Shown here in pieces: positions 18,703 through 26,201 of a stretch of DNA of 64,000 nucleotides. Position numbers and translations under genes: made by a program. Below the pieces are notes generated by a model. It did not search any database. It worked only from the letters and a program-made list of their open reading frames with translations, and was not told the DNA's origin. The DNA is from Bdellovibrionales bacterium RIFOXYC1_FULL_37_79. Its GTDB lineage: Bacteria; Bdellovibrionota; Bacteriovoracia; Bacteriovoracales; Bacteriovoracaceae. The stretch is taken from contig MEQB01000012.1 of the NCBI GenBank assembly GCA_001770015.1, positions 62,001 to 126,000 of the forward strand. The letters are read 5' to 3'. Numbering within the stretch: position 1 is the stretch's first letter; each line of letters begins with the position of its first letter.

Positions 18703-19536
18703 ATGCAAAAAATAATAGGAATGATCGTTGTGCTTTATATAAGTAACCTCTGGGCAGCGGATTGCGATATATTTATCCATGGTTATACTCCCGAGGGACA
18801 AGGTTATTTTGGTGATTTACCAAGACAGGTGGTGTGGAATGCCAACGAGCCCATTGAAATTTCTGCGCCAAAAGTAGCCGACAAAATTTTGGAGTTAATG
18901 GATACATGTGAAAAGGATGCACCGATTGTGCTGAGACCTCACAGCTATGGGGTGGCGCAGGTACATTACATTCTCGGAAAGGGAAAACAATTTCAAGCGC
19001 TTTATCCCGAACATAAATTTGTTCAGATTTTTCAAAGAACCACGGAAGTTTATGCCTTTACCGGAGCTTACCATGGGACTCCCTTGATGGATTTGATTTG
19101 TGCGAAAAAAGTTACTCAAACCTTGGGTAAGAGGTTTGGTAGGTTATGTGTCACCACATTGACCACTGCCAAAACATTTAATGTCTCGAACCTGGTGCAG
19201 AGTCCGGGTGTTCCAACGTATTTGATTTATTCCTCTGACCGATCAGGGTATGGCGGCCTGTTGGGGGGAATTATTGCCAAACATTTGGTCGATTGGAAAT
19301 CTTATATTTTCCATGGAGTAAGAAATCAAAATGATAATACACTTCCACTTTATGCCACCAAGGCCTGTGCTGAACAACAACTGATAGAGGATCCTGAATT
19401 TGAATGCAAGAATCTGGATAGTAACTATTTTGTTAATTTTTATCACTTAAAGGATATTAGTCACAGCGGATATGTGGATGACCACGAATTTATGCTTATA
19501 AAAAATCAATCTGATGAAACCAAGAAACCAAAATGA
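18703..19536 (+). CDS. secreted alpha/beta-hydrolase-like protein
   Basis: The protein has 277 residues. MQKIIGMIVVLYISNLWAAD is a signal peptide. The mature part opens with CDIFIHGYTPEGQGYFG, the HG oxyanion strand common in lipases, and later has IVLRPHSYGVAQVHY, which resembles a G-x-S-x-G nucleophile elbow with the first Gly replaced by Pro (PHSYG). His residues near the end (ISHSGYVDDHEF) could complete a triad. An exported lipase or esterase-like role is inference from these motifs. The last codons overlap the next gene by ATGA, so the two are coupled. Confidence 0.65.
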   Translation: MQKIIGMIVVLYISNLWAADCDIFIHGYTPEGQGYFGDLPRQVVWNANEPIEISAPKVADKILELMDTCEKDAPIVLRPHSYGVAQVHYILGKGKQFQALYPEHKFVQIFQRTTEVYAFTGAYHGTPLMDLICAKKVTQTLGKRFGRLCVTTLTTAKTFNVSNLVQSPGVPTYLIYSSDRSGYGGLLGGIIAKHLVDWKSYIFHGVRNQNDNTLPLYATKACAEQQLIEDPEFECKNLDSNYFVNFYHLKDISHSGYVDDHEFMLIKNQSDETKKPK

Positions 19537-20573
19537 AAATAAAAAAATTGATGAAGGTATTTTGTTTTTTGATTATGTGTATGATCTTTAGCACCCTTTT
19601 TTTTCGTGAGGAAAAAATAACTTCCAGGCAATCGGAGGTGAAAGGGGCGTTTGTCTCCAAGCAAACGACTGTTGATATGACAAAAAACACCAGAACTTTG
19701 GCCACGTCAACCACTGAAAAAGACATACTATTGATGACCAACCGGCAAAAAACCAAAGCAATTTATAGTGAGATGCTCAATTATCCTGACTATTCGATGC
19801 CGGTTGATCATAAAAAATCGATTGATTATATCGAAAGTAAATTTGCTCCGGATATGAAACAGGTCCTGGGCGAAAAGGATCCCAGGGTGGTCATGATTTC
19901 ATGGAGTGAGAAAAATTACTATTCCACAAAAGATGAAGCTATTTTCTTGTATGCCTTCTTTCATAAGAATGGGAAAAGGATCAACGCTCAAATGATAAAG
20001 GCCAGGCTCGATTCGGGTTTGGAAATCCAATTTCAACCACGGTCCCAGGGTGAGTACGTTGGTAAGCTGGATATTTCTTATATTAAAACCGGCCAGTATT
20101 TGGTGCAAATTGATGCAAAAGCTGCGGGAGAGAATTTAACTGCGGTTTGTGGATTTAAAGTTGCAGATCAGTATTACGAATATGAAAAAATGAAAAAGGT
20201 ATTTTTGGATTCCAACGGTAACCTGGTGTTTGAACATCAAGTAAATATTTTGAAAGCGGGAACTTATCTCTTGGAAGGGTTGCTCTACGATAGCCGGGGT
20301 AAAATCGTCGCCAGTGCCCATAATGCGGTTGAGCTGGTGCAGGGGATACAAACTATCAATTTGAATTTTTATGGTTATATTTTTTATAAGAAAAAAATTA
20401 GCGGTTCGTTTAATCTGAAAAATATCCAACTGGCCTATGTGGATGAGAATTTGGTTATTCATGGAGAACAGCTGGTAAGATTAAATGCCTTTACCGATAG
20501 ATATAGCTGGGATCAGTTTAACAGTGAGCCGTTTAACAACCCGGTTATTGATGATAAGCTTGCCCATCTTTAG
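19533..20573 (+). CDS. exported hypothetical protein, 346 aa
   Basis: The N-terminus (KIKKLMKVFCFLIMCMIFSTLFF) is one hydrophobic segment, an uncleaved anchor or signal. The rest is polar and beta-rich, with two Ig/fibronectin-like stretches about residues 140-280 (GQYLVQIDAKAAGENLTAVCGFKV; GTYLLEGLLYDSRGKIVASAHNAV). I do not recognise a named family. The four-base overlap with the hydrolase-like gene upstream suggests that the two act together in the envelope. It converges with gatD 39 bp downstream. Confidence 0.6.
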   Translation: MKIKKLMKVFCFLIMCMIFSTLFFREEKITSRQSEVKGAFVSKQTTVDMTKNTRTLATSTTEKDILLMTNRQKTKAIYSEMLNYPDYSMPVDHKKSIDYIESKFAPDMKQVLGEKDPRVVMISWSEKNYYSTKDEAIFLYAFFHKNGKRINAQMIKARLDSGLEIQFQPRSQGEYVGKLDISYIKTGQYLVQIDAKAAGENLTAVCGFKVADQYYEYEKMKKVFLDSNGNLVFEHQVNILKAGTYLLEGLLYDSRGKIVASAHNAVELVQGIQTINLNFYGYIFYKKKISGSFNLKNIQLAYVDENLVIHGEQLVRLNAFTDRYSWDQFNSEPFNNPVIDDKLAHL

Positions 20574-20612
20574 GGATAAGGCAAAGAAAAATAAACCAAA
20601 TGGAAAGCCAGG

Positions 20613-21998
20613 CTATTTGTGAATCTTCTTTAAAAATTCTTCCACCTCAGGAATTCCACCCTGAAACACGAGATAACCATTATAGGGTTCTCGCTTGGTT
20701 ATTTCTGCGCAGTAAGGATGGAGCATGATCTTTTTTACTTCTTCCTTGTCATGACTTTGGCCTAGGGCCCAAGCTAATTTTACATAAGCCACTTCAGGAA
20801 GCATGTTACCCAAGGGAATTATTCCCAGGGCCATTAAATCTCTACCCGTTTCATAAACACTCATGTGAGTATAACCCCAGAGGGTTTGTACGGTCATATA
20901 GATATGCATACCAGCTTTGTAGGCACGATCAATAGCCTTATATAGGGGTTTGTTGACATGTCCGAGTCCGGTTCCTGCGATAATGCATCCAACGTATCCG
21001 TTATCGGTGAGCGAATCAATCATGTCTGGTTTCATGTCTGGATAGTAATAAAGCAGACTGACTTTTTCCTCCCAGGCAGGGACGACTTTCATGCCTTCAG
21101 GGGATTTACGTCTTTTATTGTATTCTTTTTTGATGGGAGTTATTTTATCTCTTGTGACGGTGGCAAGTGGCACGTCGCCTAGTGTTCTAAAAGTTGAGCG
21201 ATATGAGGAGTGCATTTTTCTGACTCTCGTTCCTTGATGAAGCAGGCCATATTCATCTGAGGTCGGTCCAAACATACAAACCATTACCTCGGCAATATCA
21301 CCGTAGGCGGCAGCTCTAGTAGCGTGCATAAGGTTTAAGGCTGCATCGGAAGATGGTCGGTCTGATGAACGTTGTGAACCGACCATGACAATGGGCACGG
21401 GTGGATTTTGAATCATAAAGGACAAGGCGGCAGCTGTATGGTGCATGGTATCTGTGCCATGTCCTATAACAATTCCATCTATTCCCCTTTCAATTTCTTT
21501 ACCTATGGCCTTGGCCAGTTTCATATATTGCTCACTACCCATATTTTCGCTAAAGACCGCAAAGATTTTTTCAGTTTCTAGATTGCAGATATCAGCTAAT
21601 TCAGGGACCGCACCATAGAGTTCACCAGGAGAAAAAGCGGGAATAACGGCACCGGTTCTATAATCGAGCCTAGAGGCTATGGTTCCACCAGTACCTAGAA
21701 GTTTTACTCTGGGGCGACCCTCGGTAAACGGAAAATCTTGCTCGGGTATTTTATAATGAGCTTCTTTGTAACCAATTTCTTTGATGCTGGTTATGGTATT
21801 TACTTTTATGCCAACATTGTATCCGGTGATCAGTTTGACTACCACATGTTGGTCATCGTCGTTTTCGCTTCTTGGTAAAATAATACCCTTAAAGGTACCG
21901 TTATTAGTTTCAACAACGGCATCACTCCAAACCCTGGATTTGAAATCTTTTAAAATCTGGAGAGCTTCTCCTTTGTAACCTTTAAATAAATCCAGCAT
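20613..21998 (-). CDS. gatD: archaeal-type Glu-tRNA(Gln) amidotransferase subunit D
   Basis: The protein has 461 residues. The first 80 form the small N-terminal domain of GatD (SDAVVETNNGTFKGIILPRSE). The L-asparaginase-like core has LLGTGGTIASRLDYRTGAV (catalytic Thr106), VIGHGTDTMHHTAAAL (Thr182-Asp183) and the GatD-typical VGSQRSSDRPSSDAALNL. GatD releases ammonia from glutamine or asparagine and feeds it to GatE, which amidates Glu-tRNA-Gln. The presence of the N-terminal domain and the partner gatE separate it from ordinary bacterial asparaginases. The start lies 3 bp after the gatE stop, and its GAGG lies within the gatE end. The family is normally archaeal. Confidence 0.93.
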   Translation of the reverse strand: MLDLFKGYKGEALQILKDFKSRVWSDAVVETNNGTFKGIILPRSENDDDQHVVVKLITGYNVGIKVNTITSIKEIGYKEAHYKIPEQDFPFTEGRPRVKLLGTGGTIASRLDYRTGAVIPAFSPGELYGAVPELADICNLETEKIFAVFSENMGSEQYMKLAKAIGKEIERGIDGIVIGHGTDTMHHTAAALSFMIQNPPVPIVMVGSQRSSDRPSSDAALNLMHATRAAAYGDIAEVMVCMFGPTSDEYGLLHQGTRVRKMHSSYRSTFRTLGDVPLATVTRDKITPIKKEYNKRRKSPEGMKVVPAWEEKVSLLYYYPDMKPDMIDSLTDNGYVGCIIAGTGLGHVNKPLYKAIDRAYKAGMHIYMTVQTLWGYTHMSVYETGRDLMALGIIPLGNMLPEVAYVKLAWALGQSHDKEEVKKIMLHPYCAEITKREPYNGYLVFQGGIPEVEEFLKKIHK

Positions 21999-22001
21999 GA
22001 C

Positions 22002-23981
22002 CTACCTCGATTTTATAACGTTTTCCACTTGGGAATTGAGCTTTTTCATTGGAATGTTTCCGATGCTGGCCTTTCTAATTTGCCCCATAATCCAATCCAT
22101 CCGGGCGTGTTCCCGCTTGGTTTTACAGATATTGGTAAAGAGATCATTTAAAATGGGGATATGACCTAAAATTTTATCCAAGGTAGCAGATTGATGTTCC
22201 ATGACGATTAAAATAGAGTTGAAATCCATTTTGGGGTGAACATAGGCAATTTTCAGCATGTCCCAGGCAATTTCGTAATGCAGTTCTTTATCATGGATAA
22301 ACTCAAATAAAAATTGAACCTTTTTAAAATCAGAAATACTTGGAAATTTTTTGTTTTTGCCAAGTATGTTTTTTAACTGATGAGCATAGGTGGTAGCTAC
22401 AAATTTGGGTGGAAAATCAGTTTTACTAAGAATATTTTCAACTACCGGAATTAAATTATACCTTAATAAAAAGCTCCAGGCATCGACCGGGATTTTCCAA
22501 TCAGTTAATTGTTTAAATCTTTTATCAATGGTCTGAGGTATTCTTTTTTTAATTTCTTCTACCCTTGTCGTTGCCAGGGGAACGGGAGCAGAGTCGGTAT
22601 CAGGATACATTCTATTTGCACCCGGAAGAACTCGTTCAAAAATAGTGATACCGTTTGTCAGTGCCTTTCTGGTTTCGTTTGGGACTCCATTGTAGGCCAG
22701 CACGATACGCTCTTGAATGGTATCAAGGGCAGTTTTTATATCTTCTTTGGGTCCCCAAAAAATAATCTGGGCATCGCTTGGTCCGGCCTGAACGTACTCC
22801 CGAATTTCCTCCCAATCCTTGGAAGTAATAAGATCCTCGGCTTCTTCCGAGTGAAACATATTGGGGTGTTCAAGGCAGGCAATCACTTTCAGACGGTGTT
22901 TAAATTCATCAGCAAACGTGACACCGGGTTGATTAAAGTGGGATAGGATACCTTTGAATTGAGGAAGGTTAACGATCATGACTTCCTGGTGCTCTTTAAT
23001 GGCCCTTTGAATTGGGTCCAATTTGAATTTTTTTGCCGATCTTAAAATTCTGGCGCTGATGGTATAGTTTTTGATATCGGCAATTCTCTCTCTTAAAATA
23101 TCTTTAATCAGTAAGAGGGATTTTTGCCTAAAAGCTTCCACATGAACCAGGTCTGGAATTTTAGAGATGGAAGCCACCCCTTTGATTTCTATTCTGGTTC
23201 CACCGGTAATACTGACGTTGACATCTTGTCTGGCAGCACCACTTCCGGTTCGCATTTTAGAGGTAGCTCTTGCCATATATCGCAAATAATGAGCAGCTTC
23301 CTTGACTTCCTCGGGGTGGGTCATGTCAGGGTAGGTGACGGTTTCTACCAAGGGCATGCCAAGCCTGTCCGTACGATAAATTCGCTTATGGCCAATATCA
23401 CTGACTTCTCGGCAGGAATCCTCTTCAATGGATAATTGAATGATGCGAATGTTTTTATTCGAAATGGGAAAGACGCCTTCAATTCCAATAATACCGGTGC
23501 GCTGAAATCCAGTGGGAATGGAGCCATCCAAATATTGTTTTCTGGCGATGTGAAGTTCTCCCACAATATTGAGTCCCAGCAGTATGGCATATTCAAGTGC
23601 ATGTTCAACGGCTTCCTGATTGATGGGGAAGGGGGGGGTATCATCAATGTCGTAGGTGCAAGCGGTTCCATCTTTGATCCGATAGGTGATTTCTTTTCTG
23701 GTTTTAAATTCCATCAAAGCTGTTCCGTCGTATTCACCCAGTTCTGAAAGAGTCGGCCTCATATGGCGAACAATTTCTGCATCATAATCTTCTGCTGTTT
23801 GAAAAATTCCAGCTGGGCATTGACAAAAAAGTTTATGCTTGGTCTTTAATTGTTGATGAATCTCAAGGCCAGATATAAGTCCTAATTTATCGTAGTCAGC
23901 TTGAGAGCATTTCTTTCTCTCCTTATAGCCGGTGTTTTTCAGGGAAAGGGAATAGTTGCTAGTTGGATCCACCTTTTTCAT
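22002..23981 (-). CDS. gatE: archaeal-type Glu-tRNA(Gln) amidotransferase subunit E
   Basis: The protein has 659 residues, longer than bacterial GatB (about 480) and close to archaeal GatE. The GatB/E cradle domain shows GLEIHQQLKTKHKLFCQCP (38-56), YDIDDTPPFPIN (110-121), EEDSCREV and GSGAARQDVNVSITGGTRIEIKGV (246-269). An AspRS-like GAD insert follows (about 340-410, FADEFKHRLKVIACLEHPNMFHSEEA), which is diagnostic for GatE and absent from GatB, then SAPVPL and the helical YqeY-like tail. It binds Glu-tRNA-Gln, phosphorylates the Glu and amidates it with GatD-derived ammonia. AAGGTAG precedes the ATG, which lies 34 bp after tRNA-Gln. Confidence 0.94.
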   Translation of the reverse strand: MKKVDPTSNYSLSLKNTGYKERKKCSQADYDKLGLISGLEIHQQLKTKHKLFCQCPAGIFQTAEDYDAEIVRHMRPTLSELGEYDGTALMEFKTRKEITYRIKDGTACTYDIDDTPPFPINQEAVEHALEYAILLGLNIVGELHIARKQYLDGSIPTGFQRTGIIGIEGVFPISNKNIRIIQLSIEEDSCREVSDIGHKRIYRTDRLGMPLVETVTYPDMTHPEEVKEAAHYLRYMARATSKMRTGSGAARQDVNVSITGGTRIEIKGVASISKIPDLVHVEAFRQKSLLLIKDILRERIADIKNYTISARILRSAKKFKLDPIQRAIKEHQEVMIVNLPQFKGILSHFNQPGVTFADEFKHRLKVIACLEHPNMFHSEEAEDLITSKDWEEIREYVQAGPSDAQIIFWGPKEDIKTALDTIQERIVLAYNGVPNETRKALTNGITIFERVLPGANRMYPDTDSAPVPLATTRVEEIKKRIPQTIDKRFKQLTDWKIPVDAWSFLLRYNLIPVVENILSKTDFPPKFVATTYAHQLKNILGKNKKFPSISDFKKVQFLFEFIHDKELHYEIAWDMLKIAYVHPKMDFNSILIVMEHQSATLDKILGHIPILNDLFTNICKTKREHARMDWIMGQIRKASIGNIPMKKLNSQVENVIKSR

Positions 23982-24015
23982 GATCTACCTTCAAAAAGTG
24001 ATTGGTTTGATTGAG

Positions 24016-24090
24016 TGGTTGGGGTGGTAGGACTCGAACCTACGAATGGCAGAATCAAAATCTGATGACTTACCACTTGTCGACACCCCA
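24016..24090 (-). tRNA. tRNA-Gln (anticodon UUG) with encoded CCA
   Basis: Reading the minus strand, the acceptor TGGGGTG pairs with CACCCCA, followed by discriminator A and an encoded CCA. The D arm is GAC/GTC. The anticodon loop is TTTTGAT with anticodon TTG, flanked by a stem with a mismatch only at pair 27-43. The T arm is GTAGG-TTCGAGT-CCTAC. The first pair is U1-A72. It lies 34 bp upstream of gatE on the same strand behind a promoter, so it is probably processed from the gatE-gatD transcript. Confidence 0.95.
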
Positions 24091-24110
24091 ACAAATAATT
24101 GACTCTATGA

Positions 24111-24139
24111 AATTTATGCCTTTTACATACATTTGTCGA
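24111..24139 (-). promoter_or_regulatory. sigma70-type promoter for tRNA-Gln-gatE-gatD
   Basis: On the minus strand, TCGACA (-35, five of six to consensus), a 17 bp spacer and TAAATT (-10, four of six) end about 20 bp before the tRNA 5' end. This is the right distance for a transcript beginning just upstream of the tRNA. I see no other promoter in the 34 bp between tRNA and gatE. Confidence 0.6.
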
Positions 24140-24175
24140 TAAAAAAAAGTGAAAACGCTGTGCAGTATTTTTTAA

Positions 24176-24805
24176 TTAACTTTCAAAATATTTTCTGGCA
24201 AGGTCATAACTTTCAGGAGTGTTTAGATTGAATAAAACATCCGCCAGGGATGCTCTTACTTTGTTTTGCAAAAAGAGCCTGATAAAATTATAGGAGACTT
24301 CTTTAAAAGATTCGGGATTGATTTGCATAATCATTTGCAGCATTTCTTTGTTGGTAGATGCCGCCACCATTCTAAAGTCCAGTTTTGAGATAATCTGACG
24401 ACGATCAAAAACTAACGTGAATTTAGGAAAATTCATTTGGACTTTGTGGATGATGCGGGGGAGCTCGTGTTTTTTAAAAACGATATCTCCAACTGTTAAG
24501 ACGATATGCTCGTTTTTAGAATATTGGTGAGCAATGAGATAATCACCGGCAAAGCCTGTGTGGTCTTTGGGAATAATTTCAACATCTGGTGCTATCAGTG
24601 ATATTTTCTCCTCGAAAATATTTTTTTCATCTTTGCCGCATACGAGGATGATTTGATTACAACATTTTCTAAGTTCAGGGATGATGAGTGCGACAGAAGA
24701 AGTATTTCCAAGGGGGAGTAGATGTTTAGGAAGACCGAATTTTTGGGTAATAGGACGCAGTCTGGATCCTTCGCCACTGGCCATAATGATACCGGTCGTA
24801 TTCAT
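24176..24805 (-). CDS. nucleotidyltransferase-like protein
   Basis: The protein has 209 residues. The N-terminus TGIIMASGEGSRLRPITQKFGLPKHLLPLGN is the nucleotide-binding signature of sugar-phosphate nucleotidyltransferases (GxGxR ... PKxLLPL). LTVGDIVF fits the metal-binding Asp region. It is short for RmlA or GalU (about 290) and resembles compact NTP-transferase domains. It probably makes an activated sugar or a related head group; the substrate is unknown. The start overlaps the stop of a small upstream frame (TTATGA), which suggests coupling. Confidence 0.75.
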   Translation of the reverse strand: MNTTGIIMASGEGSRLRPITQKFGLPKHLLPLGNTSSVALIIPELRKCCNQIILVCGKDEKNIFEEKISLIAPDVEIIPKDHTGFAGDYLIAHQYSKNEHIVLTVGDIVFKKHELPRIIHKVQMNFPKFTLVFDRRQIISKLDFRMVAASTNKEMLQMIMQINPESFKEVSYNFIRLFLQNKVRASLADVLFNLNTPESYDLARKYFES

Positions 24806-24924
24806 AAAGGAAACTCCGTGAGTTTGTATGCCCGAGTCCCGAGTCCAATTTTTTCTCTATAGGCAATTTGAATAGTGTGATCACTTGTTTTAAAACGCAG
24901 TAGTTGAATATCGGCTTTCTTCAT
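24802..24924 (-). CDS. possible 40-residue protein coupled to the nucleotidyltransferase gene
   Basis: The frame MKKADIQLLRFKTSDH ... LTEFPL starts at an ATG with GGAAT upstream and stops within the ATG of the next gene. The overlap argues for translation, but there is no recognisable domain and the frame is short. A TTG-start extension to 25002 is possible but would run through a perfect TATAAT box at about 24990 on the minus strand, so I prefer the short form. Confidence 0.35.
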   Translation of the reverse strand: MKKADIQLLRFKTSDHTIQIAYREKIGLGTRAYKLTEFPL

Positions 24925-25016
24925 TTTTATTCCATGATTTATAATTTCGTATTTTTGTTGAAGTATTTCTCTCTTCTGGATTAGAATGATTATACCAAGC
25001 AAATAATGAGGACGAT

Positions 25017-26105
25017 ATGAAATTTTTGATTTTGTCGTTTATTCCACTTTTCTTTTTTTTAAATTCCTGCGCTCAAATGGAAAAAAATGATATTGATAAC
25101 AAATGGGTCAAGGATAAGTGGATTGGTGAATTTGTAGATGGTTGGGATGACATGGTGACTTTCTTGAACCAATTCACTGATGAGGCGTATGTATTAAAAG
25201 GAAAAAAATATAATTTAAGGGTGAAGCTGGATGGAGAGTGGCAGCTCTTTGTTTTTCCGGTTCAGGCATTCAAAGTAAAAAGAATCGGAGATCAAAATTT
25301 ATTTGAAGCGGAAATCATTGATCCCAATTCCTTATTTGAAACCAGCGGTGGAATTTCCCGTCTGACTTTTATTCAAGCAGAACTTAAAAAAATTGGAGGG
25401 GATCAGGGAACGATAGAGCTGCGACCTGAAATTGATTGCTTATTTAAAATAAAATTCAATCAGAAAAATGGTAAGGCTGTTGATTTTGATCGATTGCTGG
25501 AAAGATATGAATATGAATTTGTGATTACTCCATCAACCGAAGTGGAGGTCTATTCCATTACGCCGGAATATGTGACTTTAAAAAGAGTGGGGAAGAAATC
25601 TGAAAATGCTTTTTTAAGACTTCTTTTAGTTGATAAAAAAACTAAGGAAACTTTTTATAGCAATCAAGTGGATATCCCCGAATGCGGTTATAATGAGGAA
25701 CTGGCCAGTTTGCCCGGCAATAAGAAAATCATGTATCTCCAAGATGCCGGCCAGTGTGTCAAGCACCTCCGCAGTCATGGTGCAAAATTGGATGATACGA
25801 AAGTTGATAAAGTATTTCACAAAGAGGATTTCTTCAATATGTGTCCCTATCCGGTTAAATGTCACTTAAATGCCAAATATGGGTATGTAAAAAATAAAAA
25901 AATAGTTGATGCGGATACTAAGGTATATGATTTTTCGCTAGGTCCCTACGCCATGCAATCAGTGGATACCAGTTGGCAATACCTTAATCAACAGTTTGAT
26001 TTCGATGCCAAAATTTATATTGCCGCCACTTCGTCTAAAAGTTCTTACCCTAAGGATTACCAAGACAATGATATGCCGGGTTTTTTAGAATGTAAGTTTG
26101 AATAA
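25017..26105 (+). CDS. lipoprotein of unknown function, 362 aa
   Basis: MKFLILSFIPLFFFLNSCAQ has a lipobox (LNSC), so the protein is exported and lipidated at Cys18. GAGGACG precedes the start. The mature part is beta-rich and polar. Several Cys residues in the last third (PECGYNEEL, DAGQCVKHL, FFNMCPYPVKCHLN, FLECKFE) suggest disulphides. I do not recognise a family. It precedes the gingipain-like gene by 96 bp, with a separate promoter for the latter. Confidence 0.7.
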   Translation: MKFLILSFIPLFFFLNSCAQMEKNDIDNKWVKDKWIGEFVDGWDDMVTFLNQFTDEAYVLKGKKYNLRVKLDGEWQLFVFPVQAFKVKRIGDQNLFEAEIIDPNSLFETSGGISRLTFIQAELKKIGGDQGTIELRPEIDCLFKIKFNQKNGKAVDFDRLLERYEYEFVITPSTEVEVYSITPEYVTLKRVGKKSENAFLRLLLVDKKTKETFYSNQVDIPECGYNEELASLPGNKKIMYLQDAGQCVKHLRSHGAKLDDTKVDKVFHKEDFFNMCPYPVKCHLNAKYGYVKNKKIVDADTKVYDFSLGPYAMQSVDTSWQYLNQQFDFDAKIYIAATSSKSSYPKDYQDNDMPGFLECKFE

Positions 26106-26133
26106 GGCTGTAAGGTTTTTTTATTAAGCATAA

Positions 26134-26162
26134 TTTTCATTTTAATTCAAATTGGATATAAT
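26134..26162 (+). promoter_or_regulatory. sigma70-type promoter of the gingipain-like gene
   Basis: TTTTCA, a 17 bp spacer and a perfect TATAAT lie 39 bp upstream of the chosen ATG. The spacing and the -10 match are strong; the -35 matches four of six positions. Confidence 0.65.
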
Positions 26163-26201
26163 ACACTATCTCTTAAAAAGTTTTAATCAAGGATGGTTAG
26201 G

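Noticed and set aside
22509-22946. 145-codon plus-strand frame
   Set aside because: It is antisense to gatE and has no recognisable protein features.
23631-23638. G8 run in gatE as a slippage site
   Set aside because: It encodes the conserved DDTPPFP motif on the minus strand, so proline codon use explains it.
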